Below, piece by piece: positions 7,770-17,133 of a stretch of DNA of 53,380 bases. The notes under the pieces are model-generated. The model saw nothing but the letters and a program-made list of their open reading frames with translations, did not search any database and was not told the origin of the DNA. A program made the position numbers and the translations under genes. The stretch is from assembly GCF_900108475.1 (NCBI RefSeq), contig NZ_FNWO01000018.1:1-53380 (forward strand). The letters are read 5' to 3'. The stretch comes from Magnetospirillum fulvum (GTDB lineage Bacteria > Pseudomonadota > Alphaproteobacteria > Rhodospirillales > Magnetospirillaceae). The first letter of the stretch is position 1; each line of letters opens with the position of its first letter.

Positions 7770-10700
7770 AGGATGTTGTGCCCAGCCGTTTGCGCGACAC
7801 TTGGGAGAAAAACAGTGGGCATGGGCGAGATGAGCGCGAGTTCTCAGATTATTATAGCAAGCTTATTCCCTGGCATATGACCCGAGCCCGAGCAATCGTG
7901 GGCAAGTCCGGTGCAACCGAAATCCCTATTGAGGCGTTCCAAGAGCAATACAAGGGTGTTGGTCCAGCTTGCTATTCGAATAATCGAGACATTGCCCTTC
8001 TGCGCATGGAGGCCCTGCTTTGGGCCGATGGAACCAACGGCTGCGCTGCAGATTTGGAAGATTGGGCAAAGACCGAACAATTGGCCTTCCCATGCGCGAC
8101 CTGGACGAGTCTGGCGAGACTCGCCTCGTCACGGTCGGCTCTGACCGAATTCGCCCTTATGTGTGCGGGCCGTGCCCGCGAGGCGACGGCAAGCGAACGC
8201 CAGGACGCCGACCAAACTGCAGACGATTTTATGGCCATCGCCAGGGCAATCCTGCCCCTGGGGCCGACCGAGGCCGGCTATTACCTGCAAGAAGCCCTCG
8301 ACCATGTGGGGCGGTTGGGCGACGAAATACACCCACACCTGGATACTCTGCTTACCCTGGCGGAATGTGCTGGAACCGGCAGATCTTCGGCACCAGAGGC
8401 GTATCGTTTGGCTCGGGCTGCCGAACTTCTGCATGCCTATAACGATCACAAATTCCCCTGGGAAAGGGTCACCACATCCGTTGCTCGACTGGATTTGCCC
8501 TCCGCCTTTACCGCAATCGCCCGTTGGGATGACCGGGGGGTCGAGGCCGTTCACTGGACGATATCGAGCCTTGCTCCGATGGCGATGCAGTTTGGCCGCC
8601 TTTCCCCTGAAGCCCTGATTGCGTTACATGCCTTTGGTGGATATTGGGGCAGCAAGGACCTTGCCAAGCAGTTGTTTGCCGGTTTGCCTAACAAGGCGCG
8701 GCGTCAGACCGCTCTCGACATCCTGGTGTCCGACCAGGAACTCGACCGGACGGCAGCGGGAATATCCTCCAAAGAGCTTCAGGCTGAAGCACGCCGCTAC
8801 GGCTTGGTAAATGCGTACCTGGAGTCGCTTACGACCCTGGGGCAAGACTCGGACCGGGAAGATAAGAAAGCGGCAACATTTTCGGTCGTAGAGAAAGAGC
8901 TACCGGATTTGGACAAGCTACTGGAGGGCTTGGATCTGGGAGTTGCCGCCGACATCAACCAAGCGATATCCCGTTGGCGGGATGGTCGAGGCGGTATTGA
9001 TATTGGTGACGTCTTTGCGACGATGAGGGAACGTGTTCCCCGAAACAAGCATACCGACCATATTGCGGCTTTGGCCAATAGCGACCTTGAATATGGCCGT
9101 TGGCTCATCGAGGCGCTGGAGGGGTGCTGGAAGGATTGGAGGTATGTCCCGAGTGTGCTAGCCGCGCTTCAAAAGGCGGTTAGAATCGTTGTGGATAAGA
9201 AAGCCGAGGACTTGCTTCCGTTCACGGGCTGGGATCAGGATGACATCGGGCGATGTGTCGTCGTGGGTGGGCAAAGTCGCCCCCAATTGATCCGGCTCAT
9301 GACACATTCCATCTCCCAACGGGTGCGCGATATTTCTGCGCGCGAATTGTTTCGATTCGTGAATCTTCTCGCAAAAGAATCCCTCTCAAAAGATGAGTCC
9401 CTGAAGGTTCTGGCCTATGCCCTCGACCGGTTGGAAGGCGCTCTCCGTGATCAGGATGGCGATGGTCCCTGGTGCGAGGACCTTTCCCCTCCAGCTTCGG
9501 ATGAGGAAGCCATTGCTGGATTCCTATACGCAATGCTGGCCTCGCCAGAGGCGGAAACCCGATGGCGGGCTGCCCATGCAGTGGTCCGATTAGGGCGCCT
9601 TGGCCAGTCTTCGCTGCTGGGTTCAGTGGTGAACCTCTTGCCCCGGACAGAACTATCCGCCTTCACCGGTGCCGGGCTGCCCTTCTATGCGCTTCATGCC
9701 CGATTGTGGCTCCTGATCGCCCTGGCACGGTTGGCGGTGGACACTCCTCAAGCCGTGATGCCCTATCGGGAAACGCTCATTTACTGGGCTTTGAACGCCG
9801 ATGAGCCTCATGTCCTGATCCGCCATTTTGCCGCCCAAGCGGTTTTGGCCTTTGCGGTCCCGGAAGGGGCAGAACTGGACGACGACGTCATCAAGCGACT
9901 GAGCTCCATCAATTCTGGCGCCATGGAGCCGGTGGCGTCTGATCATAGGCACTACACCGGATATGATCTCCGACGAGGCCAAGGACGGAGTCTGATGCCC
10001 TATGAGTTCGACGGGAATTGGATTGCCCCACTGGGAAATGCCTTCGGCATTCATCCCGATGACGTGTCGGAGAGAGTTGAGAAATGGATCTGCGAACGCT
10101 GGGGTATTTCACTTCCAGACCACTATTTTGAGCCACGAAGCGGCAAGGAACGACGCCATGGCATCGGGCGGGAGCAGTTATCGACTTTCGATTCCTACCG
10201 TTTCTATGTGTGCTGGCACGCCCTGCTCTGCGCGGCGGGGGAACTGGTCCGGCAACTCCCTCCCGCACTCCGATACGAGGAGAATGGCTGGAAGGAATGG
10301 ATCCGCCGCGTGGACCTGACGCGAGATGATGGTCGCTGGCTTTCCGACCGGCGGGATCCGGTGCCGCTCAACCTCGGCCCGGAAATGGGAGAGGTGGGCT
10401 ACGACCGGGAAAAGAGGGAGATTTGGGCATATTCCATCGGGGCCGCTGACCTTGATGCCGTCCTGGGACTGAACGAAACGCCGACGGATGAACTGGTAGT
10501 GGAGGCCTCGTTGTTCCAAAGCCGATACGAAAATAACCAGCGCGTCCACGTCAGTTCGGCAATGGCGTCGCCCGCGACCAGCATGGCACTTCTCCGGACC
10601 TTACAGACGGCGGAGAATCCCTACGCCTTCAATCTGAATAATATCGACGAGGATAGAGACGAGGTTCCGGCCATCTTCAAGCTGAGAAACCTTGTCACCT

Positions 10701-11143
10701 CCGCGGAACGTGATCGGGGGCTGGATGGCTTAGACGTGTTCGCCGGAGAGGTTTCCTGGCCACCCCCGAAGCCGACACACGACATCCTGAAATTCTTCGA
10801 GTTGCGACCCGACAAGGATTGCCGGAATTGGTATCAGGGCACCAAGCCCGCCATGCGCTCGGAAATTTGGGGTGCCCGTGTGGATGAACGGCGCGGTGAT
10901 TCGTCCAACAGCGGGCATCGTGTGTCGGTCACGACACCATTCCTGAAAGACATGCTTTCCGTTTTCGGCTGCGATCTGATCGTCGAGGTGGAGATTGAAC
11001 GTGAATACGAAGACCAACCAGGACGGTACGATCACGAGCATATCGCCGATCGGTCCTACAACCGAATCTACCTCCTGCGAGGCGCAACCGGATGCCTCCA
11101 TACCCTTCACGGATCTGTGCGACTTTGGCCGGAAGCTGATTGA
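7301..11143 (+). CDS. Avs-like STAND protein: C-terminal sensor half (other side of the frameshift)
   Basis: The frame is open from 7235 (AKPAAVALYAEVFSRLEGPKE) and continues through ATG 7301 to the stop at 11141-11143. It is an all-helical repeat region (TPR/HEAT-like in pattern, e.g. AEAAMRAKCPSVRIQELLARY, APEAYRLARAAELLHAYNDH) with a C-terminal beta-rich tail. In Avs proteins this half binds the phage trigger (terminase or portal in characterised families). ATG 7301 is only the first Met after the shift, not a real start: joined to the N-terminal half with a single -1 correction, the protein would be about 2085 aa. Either the gene is inactivated by loss of one G, or the assembly has an error there. 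Confidence 0.8.
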   Translation: MVRFLGCWSGGMPFLAGRVVARWMLDKGGQDILEEILADERAALLVRLAVNEELVERCIVPPTASTLCLLEELLVEPTPIELPEQLDDSPFFPAIASVAEAAMRAKCPSVRIQELLARYPVPHERAYTHYDPGDKRNALLRMASMAAIMEGRELTIKDVVPSRLRDTWEKNSGHGRDEREFSDYYSKLIPWHMTRARAIVGKSGATEIPIEAFQEQYKGVGPACYSNNRDIALLRMEALLWADGTNGCAADLEDWAKTEQLAFPCATWTSLARLASSRSALTEFALMCAGRAREATASERQDADQTADDFMAIARAILPLGPTEAGYYLQEALDHVGRLGDEIHPHLDTLLTLAECAGTGRSSAPEAYRLARAAELLHAYNDHKFPWERVTTSVARLDLPSAFTAIARWDDRGVEAVHWTISSLAPMAMQFGRLSPEALIALHAFGGYWGSKDLAKQLFAGLPNKARRQTALDILVSDQELDRTAAGISSKELQAEARRYGLVNAYLESLTTLGQDSDREDKKAATFSVVEKELPDLDKLLEGLDLGVAADINQAISRWRDGRGGIDIGDVFATMRERVPRNKHTDHIAALANSDLEYGRWLIEALEGCWKDWRYVPSVLAALQKAVRIVVDKKAEDLLPFTGWDQDDIGRCVVVGGQSRPQLIRLMTHSISQRVRDISARELFRFVNLLAKESLSKDESLKVLAYALDRLEGALRDQDGDGPWCEDLSPPASDEEAIAGFLYAMLASPEAETRWRAAHAVVRLGRLGQSSLLGSVVNLLPRTELSAFTGAGLPFYALHARLWLLIALARLAVDTPQAVMPYRETLIYWALNADEPHVLIRHFAAQAVLAFAVPEGAELDDDVIKRLSSINSGAMEPVASDHRHYTGYDLRRGQGRSLMPYEFDGNWIAPLGNAFGIHPDDVSERVEKWICERWGISLPDHYFEPRSGKERRHGIGREQLSTFDSYRFYVCWHALLCAAGELVRQLPPALRYEENGWKEWIRRVDLTRDDGRWLSDRRDPVPLNLGPEMGEVGYDREKREIWAYSIGAADLDAVLGLNETPTDELVVEASLFQSRYENNQRVHVSSAMASPATSMALLRTLQTAENPYAFNLNNIDEDRDEVPAIFKLRNLVTSAERDRGLDGLDVFAGEVSWPPPKPTHDILKFFELRPDKDCRNWYQGTKPAMRSEIWGARVDERRGDSSNSGHRVSVTTPFLKDMLSVFGCDLIVEVEIEREYEDQPGRYDHEHIADRSYNRIYLLRGATGCLHTLHGSVRLWPEAD

Positions 11144-11783
11144 TGCGCTACAGTTGGAACCGACAGACACACTCGGCCGGTGGATGGCTCATTATCTTGC
11201 GGAACGTCTGTTGGATGCTGAACGAGCGGCAGGCCCGGAGAAGGCTAGCCTGGAGCGAGAGATCTTCGACCAGATTCTTCAACTCTGGAAGCACCGGGGA
11301 AACTGGCCGACACATCAACGCCCGTTTCGTGAAACGGATGACTTGGCCGACAAGCTGAGGACTTTCATCGACCGTTCGCGCCCCTGGTATTTCGCGCAAA
11401 ATGCCAGGGCTTCAAATCACTTTCTCGAAGACTGGATTGATAAGGCGCGGGTACTCGACGTCGCAGCCCGCGATCTCATCGCTTGGTGCATGAATCATGC
11501 TGTCGCGGAGACTTCGGGCGACGATGCCGCGTGGGCTGACGATGACGTCGCCCAACAGCTTGATGACGGTGAGGACGCGCGACTGGCCAGGGTTCTGTAT
11601 GCGGATATTAGCATTCTCTTCGAGGAAGATACGCCTCACCGGCGTGGCAACGAACTGATGCAGCTACAAAATCGAATCGACGCATTGCTGGAAGTCGTGA
11701 GCAGTATCCGCCAGGAACTCGACATCAAGATCGCCGCCGCCGTGAAAAGCGCAGAAGAGGAGCCGAACGACGGCGCTGGCTAA
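10995..11783 (+). CDS. Avs-associated small helical protein, possible second component
   Basis: This 262-residue, mostly helical, acidic cytoplasmic protein (FGRKLIDALQLEPTDTLGRWMAHYLAERLL..., ending in a coiled-coil-like LMQLQNRIDALLEVVSSIRQELDIK) lies downstream of the Avs gene in a different frame. From the first ATG the overlap is 149 bases. Residues 1-45 look less structured, so a downstream non-ATG start is possible. The family is not recognised. From memory, type III AVAST systems are catalogued as two-gene units, so it may be the partner subunit; that needs a profile search. Confidence 0.65.
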   Translation: MNVNTKTNQDGTITSISPIGPTTESTSCEAQPDASIPFTDLCDFGRKLIDALQLEPTDTLGRWMAHYLAERLLDAERAAGPEKASLEREIFDQILQLWKHRGNWPTHQRPFRETDDLADKLRTFIDRSRPWYFAQNARASNHFLEDWIDKARVLDVAARDLIAWCMNHAVAETSGDDAAWADDDVAQQLDDGEDARLARVLYADISILFEEDTPHRRGNELMQLQNRIDALLEVVSSIRQELDIKIAAAVKSAEEEPNDGAG

Positions 11784-12123
11784 ATCTCCTGCCTCAGCAC
11801 TTCCTTCTTCGCCTCATTCTGACGGTCAGAAAATGGGGTGTTCAGAGGGCAGGACAACGTCGAGGAAAGCTATTGTCGTCGAATCGATGATCTGCGAGTT
11901 TTTTGGCGAAAAACAATGGTGTTAAGCGCAACTTTTAACGTCCGCTTTTGGATGCGGGCACTATGCGGTGGAATGGCCGGAATGAGGCGCAAAGCGGACC
12001 TCAAACACTAAGCTGCGCTCGTTCGCTTCCGATAAACCTACTCACCGGCCTCGATAGCACTGCTGTGGTGATAGATGTCGAGCAGCCGCGTCCACCGTCT
12101 TCCAATTATTCCATAAGCTAAGG

Positions 12124-12147
12124 GCCGGCTCTGGTATGGGAGCCGGC
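12124..12147. terminator. Terminator-like hairpin between convergent genes
   Basis: An 8-bp perfect stem (GCCGGCTC / GAGCCGGC) with an 8-base loop and no good U-tract on either strand. It could be a weak bidirectional terminator. Confidence 0.35.
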
Positions 12148-12226
12148 TCGTTGCATTGAGGGATCCAAGATAGAAAAAACGATCCCTCAAAATGGACTGC
12201 GGCACGCTGTTGCTTCGTTTGGGCCA

Positions 12227-12269
12227 CGTTATGCCGCGCACCGGCCAAACTATGGTGCGCGGCATAACG
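12227..12269 (-). terminator. nrdJ terminator hairpin
   Basis: A perfect 16-bp stem, CGTTATGCCGCGCACC at 12227-12242 and its complement at 12254-12269, with an 11-base loop. It starts 12 bases beyond the nrdJ stop. The stem is unusually long and perfect but there is no U-tract, so it may act as a 3' end stabiliser as much as a terminator. Confidence 0.6.
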
Positions 12270-12280
12270 GGCCATCGGCG

Positions 12281-15200
12281 TTAGCTGCATCCGGTGGTGC
12301 CGCCGCAGGTGTCGCATTTCAGGCAGGTGCCGTTGCGGACCAGGGTGAAATTGCCGCATTCGGGGCAGGCGTCTCCTTCATAACCCTTCATCCGGGCGGT
12401 GCGGATTTGCTCGGCGCGGGCGTCGAACTCCTCCAGCATCGCGTCGGCGTCGATCTCGTCGGAGGCCAGCGCCAGCGGGGGCGGGGCCAGCCGCATTTCC
12501 CCGGTCGCGTCGGCGGTCAGCGCGGTCTGAATTGCCCGCTTGGGGAACATCGAACGGACATAGCCGGTCGAGGCGACCCGCTTGACCACCTCAAGCTGAC
12601 GGGCCGAGGCGCGGGGGTCAAGCTGACCTTCGGCGGCACCGCGTCCGACCGTGTCGGGGGTCAGGTCGGCCGGTTCGACATGGGCGAGGTCGTTGCGGCC
12701 CAGATACGAGATCGCCAGTTCGCGGAAGATGTAATCGAGGATCGAGGACGACATCTTGATCGTCTCGTTGCCTTCGACCATCCCCGACGGTTCGAACCGG
12801 GTGAAGGTGAAGGCTTCGACGAATTCTTCCAGCGGCACGCCGTATTGCAAGCCGACCGAAATCGCGATGGCGAAATTGTTCATCATCGCGCGGAAGGCGG
12901 CCCCTTCCTTGTGCATGTCGATGAAGATCTCGCCCAAGCGGCCGTCTTCGTATTCGCCGGTGCGCAGATAGACCTTGTGCCCGCCGACGATTGCCTTCTG
13001 GGTATAGCCCTTGCGGCGGTCGGGCAGCTTGGAGCGGCGGCTGACCAGCCGTTCGACCAGCTTTTCCGCGGCAATCCCGGCCCGCGCCGCCGCCGGGGCA
13101 TCGGCAATCGCCTCGGCCAGATCGCCGCCATCGTCGAGCAAGGCGGCCTGGAGCGGCTGGCTCAGTTTCGAGCCGTCGCGATAAAGCGCGTTGGCCTTGA
13201 CCCCCAGCCGCCACGACAGCAGATAGGCCTCCTTGCATTCCTCGACCGTCGCCGAGTTGGGCATGTTGATCGTCTTCGAGATCGCGCCGGTGATGAAGGA
13301 TTGGGCGGCGGCCATCATCCGGATATGGGCTTCGACCGACAGCAGGCGGGTGCCGGTGCGGCCGCACGGGCTGGCGCAATCGAACACCGCCAGATGCTCG
13401 GGCTTCAGGAACGGCGCGCCTTCCAGCGTCATCGCTCCGGTGACGTGAAGGTTCGCGGCCTCGATCTGCTCGCGGGGGAAGCCCAGCCAGCCCAGCAGGT
13501 CAAAGCCGGGATCGTCCAGCTTCGCCGAAGGGATGCCGAGACTCTTGGTGCAAAACTCTTCACCCAGTCCGTACTTGTTGAAGACGAACTTGATGTCGAA
13601 GGCGGATTCCAGCTTGGATTCGAGCGTCGCCAGGGTGGCGGCGTCAAAGCCCTTCGCGGTCAGGGTCTCGTGATTGATGAACGGCGCGTTGGTCAGCGTC
13701 GCATGGCCGACGGCGTGGCGGACGATCTCGGCGATGTCGCTCTCGCCATAGCCCAGGGTGCGCAGCGCCTCGGGCACCATCCGGTTGATGATCTTGAAAT
13801 AGCCGCCACCGGCCAGCTTCTTGAACTTGACCAGGGCGAAATCGGGCTCGATCCCGGTGGTGTCGCAATCCATCACCAGACCGATCGTGCCGGTCGGCGC
13901 GATCACCGAGACCTGGGCATTGCGGAAGCCGAAGCGCTGGCCTTTGTCGAGCGCGACATCCCAGGCGCGGCGGGCGGCGGCGACCAGGGTGGCGTCGGGG
14001 CAATTGGCGGCGTCGAGCGGCACCGGCGGCACCGACAGCCCTTCATAGCCGGTCCCCAGGCCGTGGGCGGCGCGGCGGTGGTTGCGGATCACCCGCAGCA
14101 TCGACTCGCGGTTTTGCGGGAAGTCGGCGAACGCGCCCAACGCTTCGGCCATGTCTGCCGAGGTGGCATAGGATTCGCCGGTCATCAGCGCGGTGATCGC
14201 GGCGATCAGGGCGCGGCCGTGCTCGCTGTCATAGGGGATGCCGTCGGCCATCAGCAGGCCGCCGACATTGGCATAGCCAAGCCCCAGGGTGCGGAAGCGA
14301 TAAGACAGTTCGGCGATGCGGTCGCTGGGGAACTGGGCCATCAGCACCGAGACTTCCAGCACCATCGTCCACAGCCGCACCGCGTGACGGAAGCCCTCGA
14401 TGTCGAACTTGCCGTCGGGACCACGGAAGCACAGCAGGTTCAGCGAGGCGAGGTTGCAGGCGGTGTCGTCGAGGAACATGTATTCCGAGCACGGATTCGA
14501 CGCGTTGATCCGGCCGGACTCCGGGCAGGTGTGCCATTCGTTGATGGTGGTGTCGAACTGGATGCCGGGATCGGCGCAGGCCCAGGCGGCTTCGCCGATC
14601 TGCTCCCACAAATCGCGCGCCTTCAACGAGCGGATCACCTTGCCGGTGGTGCGATGGGTCAGCGCCCAATCGGCATCCTCGGTGACGGCGGTGAGGAAGG
14701 CGTTATCGACCCGCACCGAATTGTTCGAATTCTGTCCCGACACGGTCAGATAGGCTTCGGAATCCCAATCGGTGTCCATCACCGGGAAATCCATCTTCGA
14801 ATAGCCCTGCCGGGCGAACTGGATCACCCGCTGGATGTAATTCTCGGGGATTTCCGAACGCCGCGCGGCCAGAATCGCCGCTTTCAGCTTGGCGTTACGC
14901 TTGGGATCGAAGCGGGCATCGTCCTTGACCGCGCCCTCGGCGCGGCAGGCCTGCATCACCTCGGTCAGATGGCGGGCGGCCAGACGCGACCCGGCGACCA
15001 AAGCCGCGACTTTCTGTTCCTCGCGCACCTTCCAGGCGATGAAGGATTCGATGTCGGGGTGATCGACATCGACCACCACCATCTTGGCGGCGCGCCGGGT
15101 GGTGCCGCCCGATTTGATCGCTCCGGCGGCGCGGTCGCCGATCTTTAAGAAGCTCATCAGTCCGGACGAGCGCCCGCCGCCCGACAGCTTTTCCCCTTCG

Positions 15201-15919
15201 CCGCGCAGGCGGGAAAAGTTGGTGCCGGTGCCCGAGCCGTATTTGAACAGCCGGGCTTCGCGCACCCACAGATCCATGATGCCGCCCTCATTGACCAGAT
15301 CGTCGGCGATCGACTGGATGAAGCAGGCGTGGGGCTGGGGATGCTCGTAGGCGGAGTCTGACTGGACCAGCTTGCCGGTGCGGTAATCGACATAGGAATG
15401 GCCCTGGCCCGGCCCGTCGATGCCATAGGCCCAATGCAGCCCGGTATTGAACCATTGCGGCGAGTTCGGCGCGGCCATCTGGCGGGCCAGCATGTGGGCG
15501 AGTTCGTCGCGGAAGGCCAGCGCGTCGTCCTCGGTGTCGAAATAGCCGCCTTTCCAGCCCCAATAGGTCCAGGTTCCGGCCAGCCGGTCGAACACCTGAC
15601 GGGCGGTGCGCTCACCGACGAAGCGCTCGGCCTCGGGCAGCGCCGCCAGCGCGACCGGATCGGGCTCGGACCGCGACAGCCAGCCCGGTACGCCGTCCTC
15701 GGCGACCGGGCGGGTCGCCGCCGGAACCCCGGCCTTGCGGAAATATTTTTGGGCCAGCACGTCGCTCGCCACCTGCGACCACGCCGCCGGAATCTCGATG
15801 TCGGCGGCGGAGAACACCACCGATCCGTCGGGGTTGCGGATCTCGCTCGATGCCGTGCGGAACTCGATGCCTGCATAGGCCGATTGGCCGGCTCGGGTGA
15901 AATGTCGCTGGACCCGCAT
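12281..15919 (-). CDS. nrdJ: Vitamin B12-dependent (class II) ribonucleoside-diphosphate reductase NrdJ
   Basis: This 1212-residue protein is the usual size for the long class II enzyme, which makes deoxyribonucleotides using adenosylcobalamin and needs no oxygen. Landmarks are the N-terminal [17 protein letters not shown], the active-site regions [24 protein letters not shown] and [21 protein letters not shown], and a C-terminal four-cysteine zinc-finger-like tail [26 protein letters not shown] 15919 (MRVQRHF) is chosen over the longer ORF start because it matches the family N-terminus and has AAGGA just upstream. Two NrdR-box-like sites lie upstream. The gene is intact. Confidence 0.97.
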   Translation of the reverse strand: MRVQRHFTRAGQSAYAGIEFRTASSEIRNPDGSVVFSAADIEIPAAWSQVASDVLAQKYFRKAGVPAATRPVAEDGVPGWLSRSEPDPVALAALPEAERFVGERTARQVFDRLAGTWTYWGWKGGYFDTEDDALAFRDELAHMLARQMAAPNSPQWFNTGLHWAYGIDGPGQGHSYVDYRTGKLVQSDSAYEHPQPHACFIQSIADDLVNEGGIMDLWVREARLFKYGSGTGTNFSRLRGEGEKLSGGGRSSGLMSFLKIGDRAAGAIKSGGTTRRAAKMVVVDVDHPDIESFIAWKVREEQKVAALVAGSRLAARHLTEVMQACRAEGAVKDDARFDPKRNAKLKAAILAARRSEIPENYIQRVIQFARQGYSKMDFPVMDTDWDSEAYLTVSGQNSNNSVRVDNAFLTAVTEDADWALTHRTTGKVIRSLKARDLWEQIGEAAWACADPGIQFDTTINEWHTCPESGRINASNPCSEYMFLDDTACNLASLNLLCFRGPDGKFDIEGFRHAVRLWTMVLEVSVLMAQFPSDRIAELSYRFRTLGLGYANVGGLLMADGIPYDSEHGRALIAAITALMTGESYATSADMAEALGAFADFPQNRESMLRVIRNHRRAAHGLGTGYEGLSVPPVPLDAANCPDATLVAAARRAWDVALDKGQRFGFRNAQVSVIAPTGTIGLVMDCDTTGIEPDFALVKFKKLAGGGYFKIINRMVPEALRTLGYGESDIAEIVRHAVGHATLTNAPFINHETLTAKGFDAATLATLESKLESAFDIKFVFNKYGLGEEFCTKSLGIPSAKLDDPGFDLLGWLGFPREQIEAANLHVTGAMTLEGAPFLKPEHLAVFDCASPCGRTGTRLLSVEAHIRMMAAAQSFITGAISKTINMPNSATVEECKEAYLLSWRLGVKANALYRDGSKLSQPLQAALLDDGGDLAEAIADAPAAARAGIAAEKLVERLVSRRSKLPDRRKGYTQKAIVGGHKVYLRTGEYEDGRLGEIFIDMHKEGAAFRAMMNNFAIAISVGLQYGVPLEEFVEAFTFTRFEPSGMVEGNETIKMSSSILDYIFRELAISYLGRNDLAHVEPADLTPDTVGRGAAEGQLDPRASARQLEVVKRVASTGYVRSMFPKRAIQTALTADATGEMRLAPPPLALASDEIDADAMLEEFDARAEQIRTARMKGYEGDACPECGNFTLVRNGTCLKCDTCGGTTGCS

Positions 15920-15996
15920 GGCTTTTCCTTCGCGTGGTGGGGGGAGACGGAGCCTTGGCCCCGGCGAAGGCGATCCTATGACGGATCGTCCTAAAT

Positions 15997-16044
15997 CGTC
16001 AATATCTGGTTTATGTGTGGTGATGTGCACACAATATAGGGTTA
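15997..16044 (-). promoter_or_regulatory. Pair of NrdR-box-like sites upstream of nrdJ
   Basis: Site 1 at 16029-16044 reads ACACAATATAGGGTTA (12 of 16 to the consensus ACACwATATaTwGTGT as I remember it). Site 2 at 15997-16012 reads CGTCAATATCTGGTTT (10 of 16). Their centres are 32 bases apart, about three helical turns, which is the spacing of paired NrdR boxes. NrdR is the ATP/dATP-sensing repressor of ribonucleotide reductase genes. Site 1 overlaps the stop of rarD. Confidence 0.55.
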
Positions 16045-16959
16045 ATCAGTGCTGGGCTTGCGGGTGTGGTAGCGCCAACTTTCCAGTGAATACAGCGTGA
16101 TGGAGCCCCAGATGCAGGCAAAAGTGACCATCGTGTGCGGCCCTGGACTCTCGCCGAAGGCCAGCACGGCCAACAGGAAATGCCCGGTTGGGGCGAGATA
16201 CTGGAAGAAGCCCAGGGTGGCATAGCGCAGCCGCAGCGCGGCGGCGGCGAACCACAGCAGAGGCAGCGCGGTGACCGGGCCGCCCGCGATCAGCGCGAGC
16301 GCCAATTCGGGAGAGCCGCCGAACAGCGGGTTTCCCGCCGCCGCCCGCCAGACCAGATAGGCCAGCGCCAGCGGGGCCATCAGACCGGTCTCGACCGCCA
16401 GACCGGTCAGGGGCGCCACCGCCGGTAATTGCTTGCGCAACAGGCCATAAACCCCGAACGAAACCGCCAGCGAGATCGCGACCCACGGCGGCTGATCCCC
16501 GGCCAGCACCGGCTCGGCGACGCCGCCGACCGCCAGCGCGACCGCCAGCCATTGCAGCGGCCGCAGCTTTTCCTTCAGCACCAGCACGCCGAGCGCGACG
16601 TTGACCAGCGGGTTGAGGAAATAGCCCATGCTGGCTTGCAAGATGTTGCCGCCGGAAACCGCGGCGATGAACACCAGCCAGTTGAAGCTGATGCACAGGG
16701 TCGAGGCGGTCAGCACCAGCAGGCGGCGCCTGGACCCGACCAGCATCCGCAATTCGTCGAAGCGGCGCTGGTACCAGACCAGGACGATGACGAACAGCAG
16801 CGACCACAAGATGCGATGGGCGAGAACTTCGGCGGGCGGCACCGTCGCCACCAGTTTCCAGAACGCGGGGAACATCCCCCACGCGCCATAGCAGGCCAGA
16901 GCGAAAAAGACGCCTTCGCGGGTGCGGGCGGACGAATCGGGGGGAGGGGAGGGGACCAT
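16042..16959 (-). CDS. rarD: EamA-family transporter RarD
   Basis: The 305-residue inner-membrane protein has about ten hydrophobic segments. It begins with the family-typical [38 protein letters not shown], and later has [42 protein letters not shown] and [26 protein letters not shown]. These are RarD (DMT superfamily) hallmarks. Substrate unknown; the family name comes from chloramphenicol sensitivity. ATG 16959 gives a short cytoplasmic N-terminus; ATG 17010 (MTKEGLRRRRR) is an alternative. Oriented head-to-tail with nrdJ but spaced by the NrdR-like sites, so probably a separate transcript. Confidence 0.9.
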   Translation of the reverse strand: MVPSPPPDSSARTREGVFFALACYGAWGMFPAFWKLVATVPPAEVLAHRILWSLLFVIVLVWYQRRFDELRMLVGSRRRLLVLTASTLCISFNWLVFIAAVSGGNILQASMGYFLNPLVNVALGVLVLKEKLRPLQWLAVALAVGGVAEPVLAGDQPPWVAISLAVSFGVYGLLRKQLPAVAPLTGLAVETGLMAPLALAYLVWRAAAGNPLFGGSPELALALIAGGPVTALPLLWFAAAALRLRYATLGFFQYLAPTGHFLLAVLAFGESPGPHTMVTFACIWGSITLYSLESWRYHTRKPSTD

Positions 16960-17133
16960 CCTGGCACGATGCCCGAGCCGTCGCCGCCGCCGCAACCCCT
17001 CCTTGGTCATATCAGCCCGGCCCGTGCGAGGGACAGAAGAGCCATTGCTCTGTGGCGATAAGGAGAAATCGTCGAGATCAAGTCTCTCGTTAGGATATAA
17101 TGCGGCCTTCCTTGTTTCGGTAAGGGGGATATC

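Larger units (their letters stand above)
11784..12280. other. Non-coding region between the Avs unit and nrdJ
   Basis: No credible gene lies in these 497 bases. They hold three inverted repeats: GTCCGCTTT at 11940-11948 with AAAGCGGAC at 11991-11999, a hairpin at 12124-12147, and a long hairpin at 12227-12269 (separate entries). The convergent gene ends make this the natural right border of the defence island. Confidence 0.5.

Noticed and set aside
12407-15148. Long plus-strand ORF of 913 codons opposite nrdJ
   Set aside because: Shadow of the GC-rich nrdJ gene; composition is R/G/Q/D-rich with no domain, and nrdJ is unambiguous.
15920-16041. Cobalamin riboswitch upstream of nrdJ
   Set aside because: The gap is only about 120 bases and no B12-box-like sequence was found.
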